Assembly: GCA_903854805.1 (NCBI GenBank)
Contig: CAINXK010000104.1
Span: 1 to 5,626 of the forward strand
From: an uncultured Anaerolineae bacterium
GTDB lineage: Bacteria; Chloroflexota; Anaerolineae; Anaerolineales; Villigracilaceae
Length of the DNA: 5,626 nt
Direction of reading: 5' to 3'
The translations under genes and the position numbers were made by a program. The notes beneath the pieces are model-generated. The model was not told the origin of the DNA. It made no database searches and saw nothing but the letters and a program-made list of their open reading frames with translations. Positions 1-5,607 of this stretch are shown here, one piece after another (the first letter of the stretch is position 1; every line of letters begins with the position of its first letter).

Positions 1-55
1 CGGCACCGCCACCAATTTCCGATTCGTAGAGAAAAGAAACCAAAATAATTTTCAT
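1..55 (-). CDS. Probable family-4 glycosyltransferase, N-terminal fragment (cut by window edge)
   Basis: Only the first 18 codons are present, reading MKIILVSFLYESEIGGGA before the left edge cuts the gene. The sequence shows a hydrophobic first beta-strand followed by a glycine-rich turn. That is the usual opening of GT-B fold, family-4 (retaining) glycosyltransferases, where the GGG loop lies by the nucleotide-sugar site. The ATG at 55-53 is the only possible start in this frame because a TAA codon sits directly upstream of it (58-56). No clear Shine-Dalgarno sequence precedes it. It lies 54 bases downstream of the family-2 glycosyltransferase on the same strand, so it is probably the next gene of the same polysaccharide operon. 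The family assignment rests on a very short stretch; another Rossmann-type protein is possible. Confidence 0.7.
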   Translation of the reverse strand, partial: MKIILVSFLYESEIGGGA

Positions 56-109
56 TTAATCTGTCAGCGAGAATTGTTTAATTGAGAAATTGTGCTTGGA
101 CCTTATCAT
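56..109. other. Short intergenic spacer between two glycosyltransferase genes
   Basis: These 54 AT-rich bases separate the stop of the family-2 glycosyltransferase from the start of the partial family-4 gene. I see no hairpin followed by a T-run on the minus strand and no convincing promoter, so read-through transcription of the downstream gene is the simplest reading. Confidence 0.5.
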
Positions 110-1054
110 TCAAACAAATCCGAGCTCTGGTCTTTGGTATATCTTATCCCACATTCTTACAACTCCCATCAATAAAGGAATAGGTAGCATCAGAATCATC
201 CAAAAGCATATATATATTATAGACAACTGATGCAGATTGCGATAACGATCCAAAACCTGCTTTGCTTCCTTTATTTTCCCTTCGCGCATATAACATAATG
301 CCAACCTAAAATATTTATTATAGAGACCGCGTTCCAAAATATCATCGTCGATGTTGGAGAATAAATCCAAAGATGATTGGTAAACACTTTCTTTTAATCG
401 TAATACATATATTGCTGCTTGAATAACACTCTTGCTGATTTGGTTTGGGCTGATTCTATATGCTCCAATTGGGCTTTGTATATAATCGAATTCACTTACT
501 TTCGAAATTCTTAATAACAAATCATAATCTTCGCAATATTTAATTGTCTCATCAAAAAAACCAATTTGATCCAAAATATTTCTACGGACTAATACGGAGA
601 GCATTGGTATGTAGTCTCGAGCAAAAAGTGAAAGAAATATATTACCTCGTTGTGGCATATAAAGATCAAAATATGTTTTTTTTTGGATCGTCTCATTGTG
701 AAGAAATGATACATTCCCATAGACCGCTCCAACTAGTGGATTATCAAAAAGCGGCAATTGCAAAGCAAGTTTCTGTGGGAACCAAATATCATCCGCATCC
801 AAAAAAGCGATAATATCGCAAGAAGAATGTCTAAGTCCATTATTCCGAGCTGAAGCAGAACCTAGATTCTCCTGTCTTAATAAAATAATTTTATCAATAA
901 ATTGATTCAACTCAATACGAAGATTATCTGTGGAGCCATCATCAATTACTATTATTTCAGAAACTGGAATAGTTTGAGCAAACACAGACTCAATTGCTTC
1001 ACGAATAGTTGCAGAGCTTTGATACGCAGGGATAATTACTGAAACTGAATGCAT
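110..1054 (-). CDS. Family-2 glycosyltransferase with C-terminal TPR-like and membrane segments
   Basis: This 314-residue protein should transfer a sugar from a nucleotide-sugar donor to a growing lipid-linked glycan at the cytoplasmic face of the membrane. The GT-A, family-2 signature is clear. The first strand VSVIIPAY is at 4-11, the donor-binding IDDGSTDN at 37-44, the ASARNNGL motif at 67-74, and the metal-binding DXD as LDADD at 85-89. A likely catalytic acidic pair lies in CEDYDLLLR at 174-182. After the catalytic domain, residues about 243-271 look like one helical-hairpin (TPR-like) repeat, and 277-298 is a strongly hydrophobic probable membrane anchor. The ATG start gives the expected N-terminus directly at the first beta-strand. 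It begins 13 bases after the CgeB-like gene. A run of nine adenines in the coding strand (codons 124-127) is a potential slippage site. The family is certain; donor and acceptor sugars cannot be read from the sequence. Confidence 0.93.
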   Translation of the reverse strand: MHSVSVIIPAYQSSATIREAIESVFAQTIPVSEIIVIDDGSTDNLRIELNQFIDKIILLRQENLGSASARNNGLRHSSCDIIAFLDADDIWFPQKLALQLPLFDNPLVGAVYGNVSFLHNETIQKKTYFDLYMPQRGNIFLSLFARDYIPMLSVLVRRNILDQIGFFDETIKYCEDYDLLLRISKVSEFDYIQSPIGAYRISPNQISKSVIQAAIYVLRLKESVYQSSLDLFSNIDDDILERGLYNKYFRLALCYMREGKIKEAKQVLDRYRNLHQLSIIYICFWMILMLPIPLLMGVVRMWDKIYQRPELGFV

Positions 1055-1065
1055 GGTTCTCTGTG

Positions 1066-1069
1066 TCCT
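1066..1069 (-). promoter_or_regulatory. Ribosome binding site of the family-2 glycosyltransferase, overlapping the upstream stop codon
   Basis: On the minus strand AGGA lies 11 bases before the ATG at 1054. Its first two bases are the last two of the TAG stop codon of the CgeB-like gene (1070-1068). This overlap suggests translational coupling, with ribosomes ending on the upstream gene helping initiation on the next. The spacing is slightly long, so the site is of moderate strength. Confidence 0.5.
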
Positions 1070-2171
1070 AAATAATTTCTTTACAACTACCGAACTGTTT
1101 CTCGAGCGTGAAATCGTTTTTCAACCCTATACGCTGAAAAATATAATTAAACCGGTGAACATATGTATGCTTGTCGAGTGTAGCTTTTAATCCATTTAAC
1201 GCTATTAATTTTCTTGAACTTTCATGCTGTAAATAATATTTTACTTTTTCCACTAGTTCATCTTTTGAATTGTAGCAAACAATTTCTTTATCCGGTTGAA
1301 AATATTCATCCAATCCCTGTACATACTCAGTAATTAAAAAACCACCACATCCAGGAATTTCAAAATTTCTGCCCTTTATTTGAAGGATTGGCTGAGCTTT
1401 TGTGGCTCCCAATTGTAAGTATGATCGCGCTTTTCGCCATATACGCTTTACCAATGGGTTATAAAGGGCAATTCTATCAATCGGAATCAACCAGTCTCCC
1501 GCATACTTAATGGATGCATTAGAAAGGTTTAGATTGATACGGCTACGATTGATTATTTCTATCATTTCATCCTGATTAGCCCTACCAGATATCCAGCCTT
1601 GTCCTCTGGTCACAACATCAATACCTGCTTGCTTAAGATAACCGATTGTGTCGCGCCGTGACTTGTATGCCATCCCAATAAATGACACATCGTAAGCAGG
1701 GTTATAAGGGATATTTTTATACAAAAAATGATTGCAGGCCCATTGGCTTAGTATAATATTGGAGTATCCAATATTCTTATATTTTGGAACTGCTTCAAAA
1801 TCCGTCGTGACTGACCAATTAAAATGTGGTGCCCAATATTTTGAATAATTATCAAACCTCCAATGGTCATCAGCGAACCAATTTATTGTTTTCACTTTTC
1901 CTGAATTTGATATCTTAGAAATTATATTTGGATCAAGCTCATGTTCAAAAAGAAATACAAACATCAATTCAGGTTTTTCTTTTTCGACAACCGTCAACAA
2001 GAGCTCATTCATGCGCCTCTTGCCAATTTTTTTTAGAATTTCGAGATAATCAAAATAAATGATTTCATTGCCCATGTTATACAAAGAATCGAAAAAATTA
2101 TAGTGTTCAAAACTCAAACCTCGCTCGTGTTTTCCGTAATCATATTTGGGAGCTACGTACAAGATTTTCAT
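1068..2171 (-). CDS. CgeB-like glycosyltransferase (DUF3880 / Glyco_trans_1_2 type)
   Basis: This 367-residue protein resembles the CgeB / DUF3880 group of GT-B glycosyltransferases, often found in surface-glycan and glycoprotein clusters. Residues 1-160 form a first Rossmann-like half, opening with MKILYVAPKYDYG and holding the WFADDHWRFDNY stretch at 98-109. The second half opens with DVSFIGMAYKSRR at 161-173. It carries the most diagnostic segment, KGRNFEIPGCGGFLITE at 266-282, followed by LDEYFQPDKEIVCYNSKDEL at 287-306 and a C-terminal HTYVHRFNYIF at 335-345, as in the PF13524-type C-terminal domain. The length fits the family. There is no signal peptide or membrane segment, so it is probably a soluble or peripheral cytoplasmic enzyme. 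It begins 6 bases after the flippase. Substrate is unknown; a role in the same glycan pathway is inferred from context. Confidence 0.85.
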   Translation of the reverse strand: MKILYVAPKYDYGKHERGLSFEHYNFFDSLYNMGNEIIYFDYLEILKKIGKRRMNELLLTVVEKEKPELMFVFLFEHELDPNIISKISNSGKVKTINWFADDHWRFDNYSKYWAPHFNWSVTTDFEAVPKYKNIGYSNIILSQWACNHFLYKNIPYNPAYDVSFIGMAYKSRRDTIGYLKQAGIDVVTRGQGWISGRANQDEMIEIINRSRINLNLSNASIKYAGDWLIPIDRIALYNPLVKRIWRKARSYLQLGATKAQPILQIKGRNFEIPGCGGFLITEYVQGLDEYFQPDKEIVCYNSKDELVEKVKYYLQHESSRKLIALNGLKATLDKHTYVHRFNYIFQRIGLKNDFTLEKQFGSCKEII

Positions 2172-2177
2172 GAATAG

Positions 2178-3491
2178 TTATTCCCTTTTGGAATTAATTA
2201 TCTTGGGGCGGAATAGCCCTAAAATCCACAAGAAATATATTGTGGAAAAACACAATCCCGCTATAACAACTCCTTGTAATCCAAACCAATACGCCCCTAT
2301 TAAATTAAATAATATACCGAGCAGACTGGTAGCTATTTTAGGCACAAGAAGTTTTTCAGGTTGGTTATTATTTAGCGGGATTAAAGCACAGATTTGTCCT
2401 GCAGCAAACAAACCTCCAGACAAAACCATCCATGGCAGCAAATATGACACTCCGCGGTAACTAGGCGAAACGAGGAGTATGAAAACCACATCACGAAATA
2501 TCCAGGCTGCCAATGCAGACAAACCTGCGAATCCCAGAGATGCAAGAACGATGCGATATGTAGTTTCCTGAACAGATCTAATTCGTTCCATTACCATACC
2601 ATTACCCGCGCGCCGATATAATATCGGGGTAATAAATTGCACAAAAATGCCTGTTAAAATTGTAATTGGATAAAATCCCAATTGATAAAGCACAGAGTAA
2701 AGGCCAACGTCTGCAGTGGAGTGGAATACTTGTAAAGCCCATCGGTCCGATGAAAGCTGCGCCCATCCAAACAACCCCCAAGCACTGAAGGGTAAGGCAA
2801 ATCGAATCATCTGGTTTTCCCAAGTATCACGTGGTTGATTACTATTCCGATTTCCAAAGTACTCACTCTCAAGAAGTTTTTTACGGAAAAAATATCCTTG
2901 TGAGAAAATGACCAAAACAGCAGAGAGAAAGTACCCTAACAACGCATAAATACTCGAAGAACCAAATAATAAAATCATACCAACCGCTAGCAAAAACCTC
3001 AACCACTGACTGACCCCTTGGTGCCATGCTACAATCACTCTGTGACGAGCCGCATTTTGAATATTATCCAGAACAATATTGAAGCTTGAAACGAGGGTAA
3101 ACAAAAAGATCAATATTAGAAGTGGTATCCAATTTTGATTTCCAGATAAAAACAGACCCGACAAAATAATCACAAACAAAATCGCTATCAAACCACTGGC
3201 TCTTGCCAACAATCGCCATACTGCCTGTATATATGTATTAAGGCTATCCATTTCTTGAGCTATTGGGAAATAACGAGCAAATGAACCACTGATTGGCCCC
3301 ATCACCAATTGTTGCGACAATACCATAAAAGTCATTCCTAATGCCAATTCACCATAGCTGGAAGGGGTCATAAATTGGGTCAATAAACGGACACCAACAA
3401 GACCACCTAAAGCAGCTAATGCCTGACCTATACCGACCTGGAGTAATTCTGTTCCAAATTTAACGAATCGCAACTTTATATCAGCAAACAT
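2178..3491 (-). CDS. Polysaccharide flippase, Wzx / MOP-superfamily membrane transporter
   Basis: This 437-residue polytopic membrane protein probably moves lipid-linked oligosaccharide repeat units from the inner to the outer leaflet of the cytoplasmic membrane. About 12-13 hydrophobic segments are visible, roughly at 15-35, 44-66, 98-116, 120-140, 163-177, 181-201, 228-246, 263-288, 312-331, 334-352, 353-372, 385-404 and 407-427. This matches the 12-14 helices of the Polysacc_synt / MurJ-like families. The N-terminal QALAALGGLVGVRLLTQFMT followed by SSYGELALG (44-52) is the family's typical first loop, and DRWALQVFHSTADVGLYSV (249-267) matches its second-half repeat. The start at 3491 puts a short amphipathic lead before the first helix. 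Only a weak AGAG lies about 7 bases upstream. It is the second gene of the cluster. The family is clear; the exact cargo is unknown, and an exporter for teichoic-acid-like or O-antigen-like units cannot be told apart. Confidence 0.92.
   Translation of the reverse strand: MFADIKLRFVKFGTELLQVGIGQALAALGGLVGVRLLTQFMTPSSYGELALGMTFMVLSQQLVMGPISGSFARYFPIAQEMDSLNTYIQAVWRLLARASGLIAILFVIILSGLFLSGNQNWIPLLILIFLFTLVSSFNIVLDNIQNAARHRVIVAWHQGVSQWLRFLLAVGMILLFGSSSIYALLGYFLSAVLVIFSQGYFFRKKLLESEYFGNRNSNQPRDTWENQMIRFALPFSAWGLFGWAQLSSDRWALQVFHSTADVGLYSVLYQLGFYPITILTGIFVQFITPILYRRAGNGMVMERIRSVQETTYRIVLASLGFAGLSALAAWIFRDVVFILLVSPSYRGVSYLLPWMVLSGGLFAAGQICALIPLNNNQPEKLLVPKIATSLLGILFNLIGAYWFGLQGVVIAGLCFSTIYFLWILGLFRPKIINSKRE
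2182..2186 (-). promoter_or_regulatory. Ribosome binding site of the CgeB-like gene, inside the end of the flippase gene
   Basis: AGGGA on the minus strand lies 10 bases before the ATG at 2171. It falls within the last two sense codons of the flippase (AGG GAA, then TAA), so the two genes are physically interlocked and probably translationally coupled. This also supports the chosen start. Confidence 0.6.
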
Positions 3492-3547
3492 GCTAATTCT
3501 CTAAATATCTATGAAATTTTTCAGGGCAAGAAGAGCAGAAATATTTC
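3492..3547. other. Intergenic spacer between methyltransferase-like gene and flippase
   Basis: This 56-base AT-rich gap holds no clear promoter and no terminator. A 12-base perfect palindrome, AGAAATATTTCT (3537-3548), touches the stop codon of the upstream gene. It has no room for a loop and no T-run after it on the minus strand, so it is unlikely to end transcription. Confidence 0.4.
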
Positions 3548-4351
3548 TCACAGCTTTGTCGCTTCAAAAATTCCACACCCATATGTACAACCAAAATTAG
3601 TCCTGACACCTTCTAGTGAAAGGTCGACATTTTCAAATAAATAACCATTTTGATTATCCTGATCGATAAAAGAAAAACTGTCAATCGTAAATTTACCTTT
3701 GAGTAATTCAAGAATATATTCAACAGAAAATACTCTATGCGCATTAAATTCTATCCGTTGTGGGCCAATTGGAATTGAAAAATAGAATTTTCCGCCTGGT
3801 TTCAACAGGCGAGTTAGATTATTTAGGCCGATTAGATAACCATCAAATATAACAGGGTCACCGTATCGTCCCAAGCCGAAGTGCTCAAGCGCATGTAAAC
3901 ACGACAAAGAATCGCAACACTCAACCAAATCATCGCTAATGGGTTGTAATAAGTCAGCTTGGATAAATTCTATATTCGGTATTTTGACAACCAGAGGACG
4001 AATATCTATAACTTTAATGGAGCGAAAAGATGCAACATGCGCAACAAATCCGTCAATTCGAGAGCCAACATCAACATGCGTGTTAGGGTTATTCAAGAAA
4101 ATCCTTCGGGCAACGAACCAATCTTGATAAAAATAATGTCCACTCGCGGTTCCGCTTTCTACAAACCTATCTTCCAGGCACAGAATGGGATCCCCTAATA
4201 AGAATACTGTATTATTAAATTTTTGTTGTTTTTTTAGTGTTTTCGAATCTTTGAAATAGAGAGGTAAACCGCGAAAAGCATATATAGTTTTCCGAAAATC
4301 AAACCCAAATGTAACCAGCAATTTGTAAATAGTGCGAAAATGATATTTCAT
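3548..4351 (-). CDS. DUF268-family, SAM-methyltransferase-like protein
   Basis: This 267-residue soluble protein matches the conserved pattern of DUF268 proteins, a family without an established biochemical role that resembles class I SAM-dependent methyltransferases. After a variable N-terminal part (1-70), GHYFYQDWFVARRIF (71-85) leads into HVDVGSRIDGFVAHVASF (92-109), equivalent to the SAM-binding glycine motif I. VIDIRP (114-119) would be motif II, with an acidic residue for the ribose, and IQAD (130-133) would be motif III. HALEHFGLGRYGDP (153-166) and LLKPGGKFYFSIPIG (182-196) are the family's most conserved stretches, the latter like the motif-V/VI strand of methyltransferases. The SAM-fold reading is an inference from these motifs. 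It is the first gene of the operon, 56 bases before the flippase, so sugar or glycan methylation is a plausible role. A GGTGGA ribosome site 11 bases before the ATG supports the start. Confidence 0.82.
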   Translation of the reverse strand: MKYHFRTIYKLLVTFGFDFRKTIYAFRGLPLYFKDSKTLKKQQKFNNTVFLLGDPILCLEDRFVESGTASGHYFYQDWFVARRIFLNNPNTHVDVGSRIDGFVAHVASFRSIKVIDIRPLVVKIPNIEFIQADLLQPISDDLVECCDSLSCLHALEHFGLGRYGDPVIFDGYLIGLNNLTRLLKPGGKFYFSIPIGPQRIEFNAHRVFSVEYILELLKGKFTIDSFSFIDQDNQNGYLFENVDLSLEGVRTNFGCTYGCGIFEATKL

Positions 4352-4362
4352 AAATTATTTTT

Positions 4363-4368
4363 TCCACC
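4363..4368 (-). promoter_or_regulatory. Ribosome binding site of the DUF268 gene
   Basis: GGTGGA on the minus strand lies 11 bases upstream of the ATG at 4351. It is the best Shine-Dalgarno match in the window and shows that the glycan operon uses ordinary leadered initiation, unlike the divergent SUI1 gene. Confidence 0.55.
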
Positions 4369-4391
4369 AAATTATTGCATTCATGGTAAAA

Positions 4392-4421
4392 ATTAGATAG
4401 ACGTTTTTTTAAATATGTAAC
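4392..4421 (-). promoter_or_regulatory. Possible promoter of the polysaccharide operon
   Basis: On the minus strand, GTTACA (4421-4416; 4 of 6 to TTGACA) and TCTAAT (4397-4392; 5 of 6 to TATAAT) are 18 bases apart. This would start transcription near 4385, giving a leader of about 30 bases with the GGTGGA ribosome site inside it. The spacer contains a run of seven A on this strand (T at 4404-4410). The region is so AT-rich that chance matches are expected, so this is a tentative call. Confidence 0.35.
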
Positions 4422-4443
4422 GAATTTCTTTCTTTTCCATCTC

Positions 4444-4473
4444 TTGCCCACTTCCGCCATCATACACTATACT
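4444..4473 (+). promoter_or_regulatory. Promoter of the SUI1 gene, predicted to give a leaderless mRNA
   Basis: TTGCCC (4444-4449, 4 of 6 to TTGACA) and TATACT (4468-4473, 5 of 6 to TATAAT) are separated by 18 bases. The usual distance from a -10 box places the transcription start at about 4480, which is the A of the ATG. No Shine-Dalgarno sequence is present: the bases between the -10 box and the ATG are pyrimidine-rich (TCATCC). The TTG that could be taken as an upstream start codon is then the -35 box. The assignment is from motif spacing only. Confidence 0.55.
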
Positions 4474-4479
4474 TCATCC

Positions 4480-4821
4480 ATGCCTCGTAACCATAACCCA
4501 ATCGTCTGGTCTTCTGAAGAGGGGGATCAGCGCAAGATTGAAAAGAAACCTGCTGCGGTTAGGCTTTCGCTGCCGCCTCAGCAGCAGATGATTTATTTGC
4601 ATCGCGAGTCCAAGAATCGGGCCGGGAAAGACGTGACTCTGTTAAAGGGCCTGGTGCTCACTGATGCAGATTTGACAGCCCTGACCAAGACCATCAAACA
4701 GGCTTGCGGGTGTGGTGGCACCGTCAAGGACGGCGTAATTGAGATCCAGGGCGAGCACCGTGAAAAAATATCAGATCTGTTACGCAAACTCGGCTACAAG
4801 GTAAAAATTGCCGGCGGATAA
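4480..4821 (+). CDS. eIF1/SUI1-family translation initiation factor (YciH-like)
   Basis: This 113-residue protein belongs to the SUI1/eIF1 family; the bacterial member YciH is known to act on the small ribosomal subunit and influence initiation-complex formation. The SUI1 domain spans about 36-113. It contains YLHRESKNRAGKDVTLLKGL (39-58), the conserved basic loop followed by a strand. ACGCGGTVKDGVIEIQGEHR (75-94) is nearly identical to the family core, and GYKVKIAGG (105-113) is the usual C-terminus. The N-terminal NPIVWSSEEG (6-15) corresponds to the VYSTE-type opening of YciH proteins. I chose the ATG at 4480 over an in-frame TTG at 4444. It gives a family-typical length of about 110, and the TTG sits in a promoter -35 box with no ribosome site. 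It is divergent from the glycan operon and convergent with the SUMF1 gene, so it is probably its own transcription unit, with GC content above that of the glycan genes. Confidence 0.93.
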   Translation: MPRNHNPIVWSSEEGDQRKIEKKPAAVRLSLPPQQQMIYLHRESKNRAGKDVTLLKGLVLTDADLTALTKTIKQACGCGGTVKDGVIEIQGEHREKISDLLRKLGYKVKIAGG

Positions 4822-4836
4822 AGGCGAAAAGCATCA
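4822..4836. other. Short convergent gap between SUI1 and SUMF1 genes
   Basis: Only 15 bases separate the two converging stop codons. I see no stem-loop with a T-run on either strand in or beside this gap, so any terminator must lie inside a coding region or termination is by another route. Confidence 0.5.
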
Positions 4837-5607
4837 TCAAGTGGATGGGGATATTACCACCCGAAAACCAAAATTATAGAACCTGAAATCTGGATAATAG
4901 CGCTGGCGAGTGGCACTGCGCGCAAATTCACTCGTATAGTAATAAGACCCGCCCCGCAGCACCCGTGCCTGGTTGTCTGGAGCGAGCAAATCCTCGCGTG
5001 CATGATCAGTCGGATCGTAGGGATAACCGAAGTCAGCCAGGCTGCGAGTCCACTCGCGCACATTACCGGTCAGGTCCAGCACACCGAACGGGCTGGCTCC
5101 ATTGGGAAAGAAACCGACCGGGGTGGTATCACCCAGGGCAAGCTCGCTTGTATTTGAACACAGCTCAGCCCATTCACCCCAGGGATAGGGACGTTGATTT
5201 TCCGCACCCCGAGCGGCTTTTTCCCACTCGGCTTCGCTGGGCAAACGGACCGGTTGGTCGATTTTCTCGGCCAACCAGGAACAATAAGCCAGAGCCTCAT
5301 GCCAGTTCACATTCACAACCGGGTGATGTTCGCGGCCACGCGGCGGCTGCCCGACACGCCAGTGATCGGGTGGCTCCGCACCGGTATCGGCAATATACAG
5401 TGCATATTGGGCATTCGTCACCGGCACACGGGAAATTTGATAAGCGGGTAAAAAGATCCGCTGTGCGGGATTATCATTCGCAGACACGTCACCCATCCAA
5501 AACTCGCCAGATGGAATTTTAACCCATTCTGGCTCGCCAAAAGGCGGCTGCCAAAAACGCGCCAGACTCTGCCCACCCTGCAAACCTGTCAGAGCATTAC
5601 TGGCCAT
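4837..5607 (-). CDS. SUMF1 / FGE-sulfatase-modifying-domain protein lacking the catalytic cysteine pair; start uncertain
   Basis: From the ATG at 5607 this is a 256-residue protein with one full SUMF1 (FGE/EgtB/PvdO-type) domain at about 27-252. The hallmarks are in order: WVKIPSGEFWMGD (28-40), ISRVPVTNAQYALYI (58-72), HPVVNVNWHEALAYCSWLA (95-113), VRLPSEAEWEKAARG (120-134), YPWGEW (141-146), FGVLDLTGNVREWTRS (174-189), RVLRGGSYYYTSEFARSA (215-232) and the closing FGFRVV (246-251). True formylglycine-generating enzyme uses two cysteines just after the GGS motif. Here the aligned positions are Tyr224 and Ala229, and the only cysteines are 109 and 150, so formylglycine formation is unlikely. 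No Shine-Dalgarno site precedes the ATG and the frame has no stop up to the window edge (upstream residues YLTHKL). The visible part may therefore be the C-terminal domain of a longer protein. Its job is unknown. Confidence 0.85.
   Translation of the reverse strand: MASNALTGLQGGQSLARFWQPPFGEPEWVKIPSGEFWMGDVSANDNPAQRIFLPAYQISRVPVTNAQYALYIADTGAEPPDHWRVGQPPRGREHHPVVNVNWHEALAYCSWLAEKIDQPVRLPSEAEWEKAARGAENQRPYPWGEWAELCSNTSELALGDTTPVGFFPNGASPFGVLDLTGNVREWTRSLADFGYPYDPTDHAREDLLAPDNQARVLRGGSYYYTSEFARSATRQRYYPDFRFYNFGFRVVISPST

Noticed and set aside
544..813. 89-codon plus-strand frame opposite the family-2 glycosyltransferase
   Set aside because: It lies entirely over the conserved catalytic region of the minus-strand gene, and its product resembles nothing I know.
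3537..3548. AGAAATATTTCT palindrome as a terminator or operator
   Set aside because: It is only 12 bases, AT-rich, cannot form a stable hairpin, and no T-run follows on the minus strand. Such palindromes are expected by chance here.
4219..4235. T-rich stretch (T5, G, T2, G, T7) in the DUF268 gene as a slippage or regulatory site
   Set aside because: It encodes a Lys/Gln-rich linker (TLKKQQKF) in the variable N-terminal part, and T7 in AT-rich DNA is unremarkable.
1..4351. A defence or other novel multi-gene system in the left part
   Set aside because: All genes have ready matches to surface-glycan functions (transferases, flippase, methyltransferase-like). No nuclease, toxin, reverse transcriptase or repeat array was seen.
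4444..4479. Upstream TTG start extending the SUI1 protein by 12 residues
   Set aside because: The extension (MPTSAIIHYTSS) does not look like the family, there is no ribosome site, and the TTG and following bases read as a promoter. ATG 4480 gives the usual family length.
4822..4836. Bidirectional terminator between the convergent genes
   Set aside because: No inverted repeat with flanking T-runs can be found in or around the 15-base gap.
4965..5522. 185-codon open frame on the plus strand opposite the SUMF1 gene
   Set aside because: It is antisense to a clearly conserved SUMF1 domain and its translation is low-complexity and rich in Arg, His and Pro with no family resemblance, as expected of a shadow frame in GC-richer DNA.
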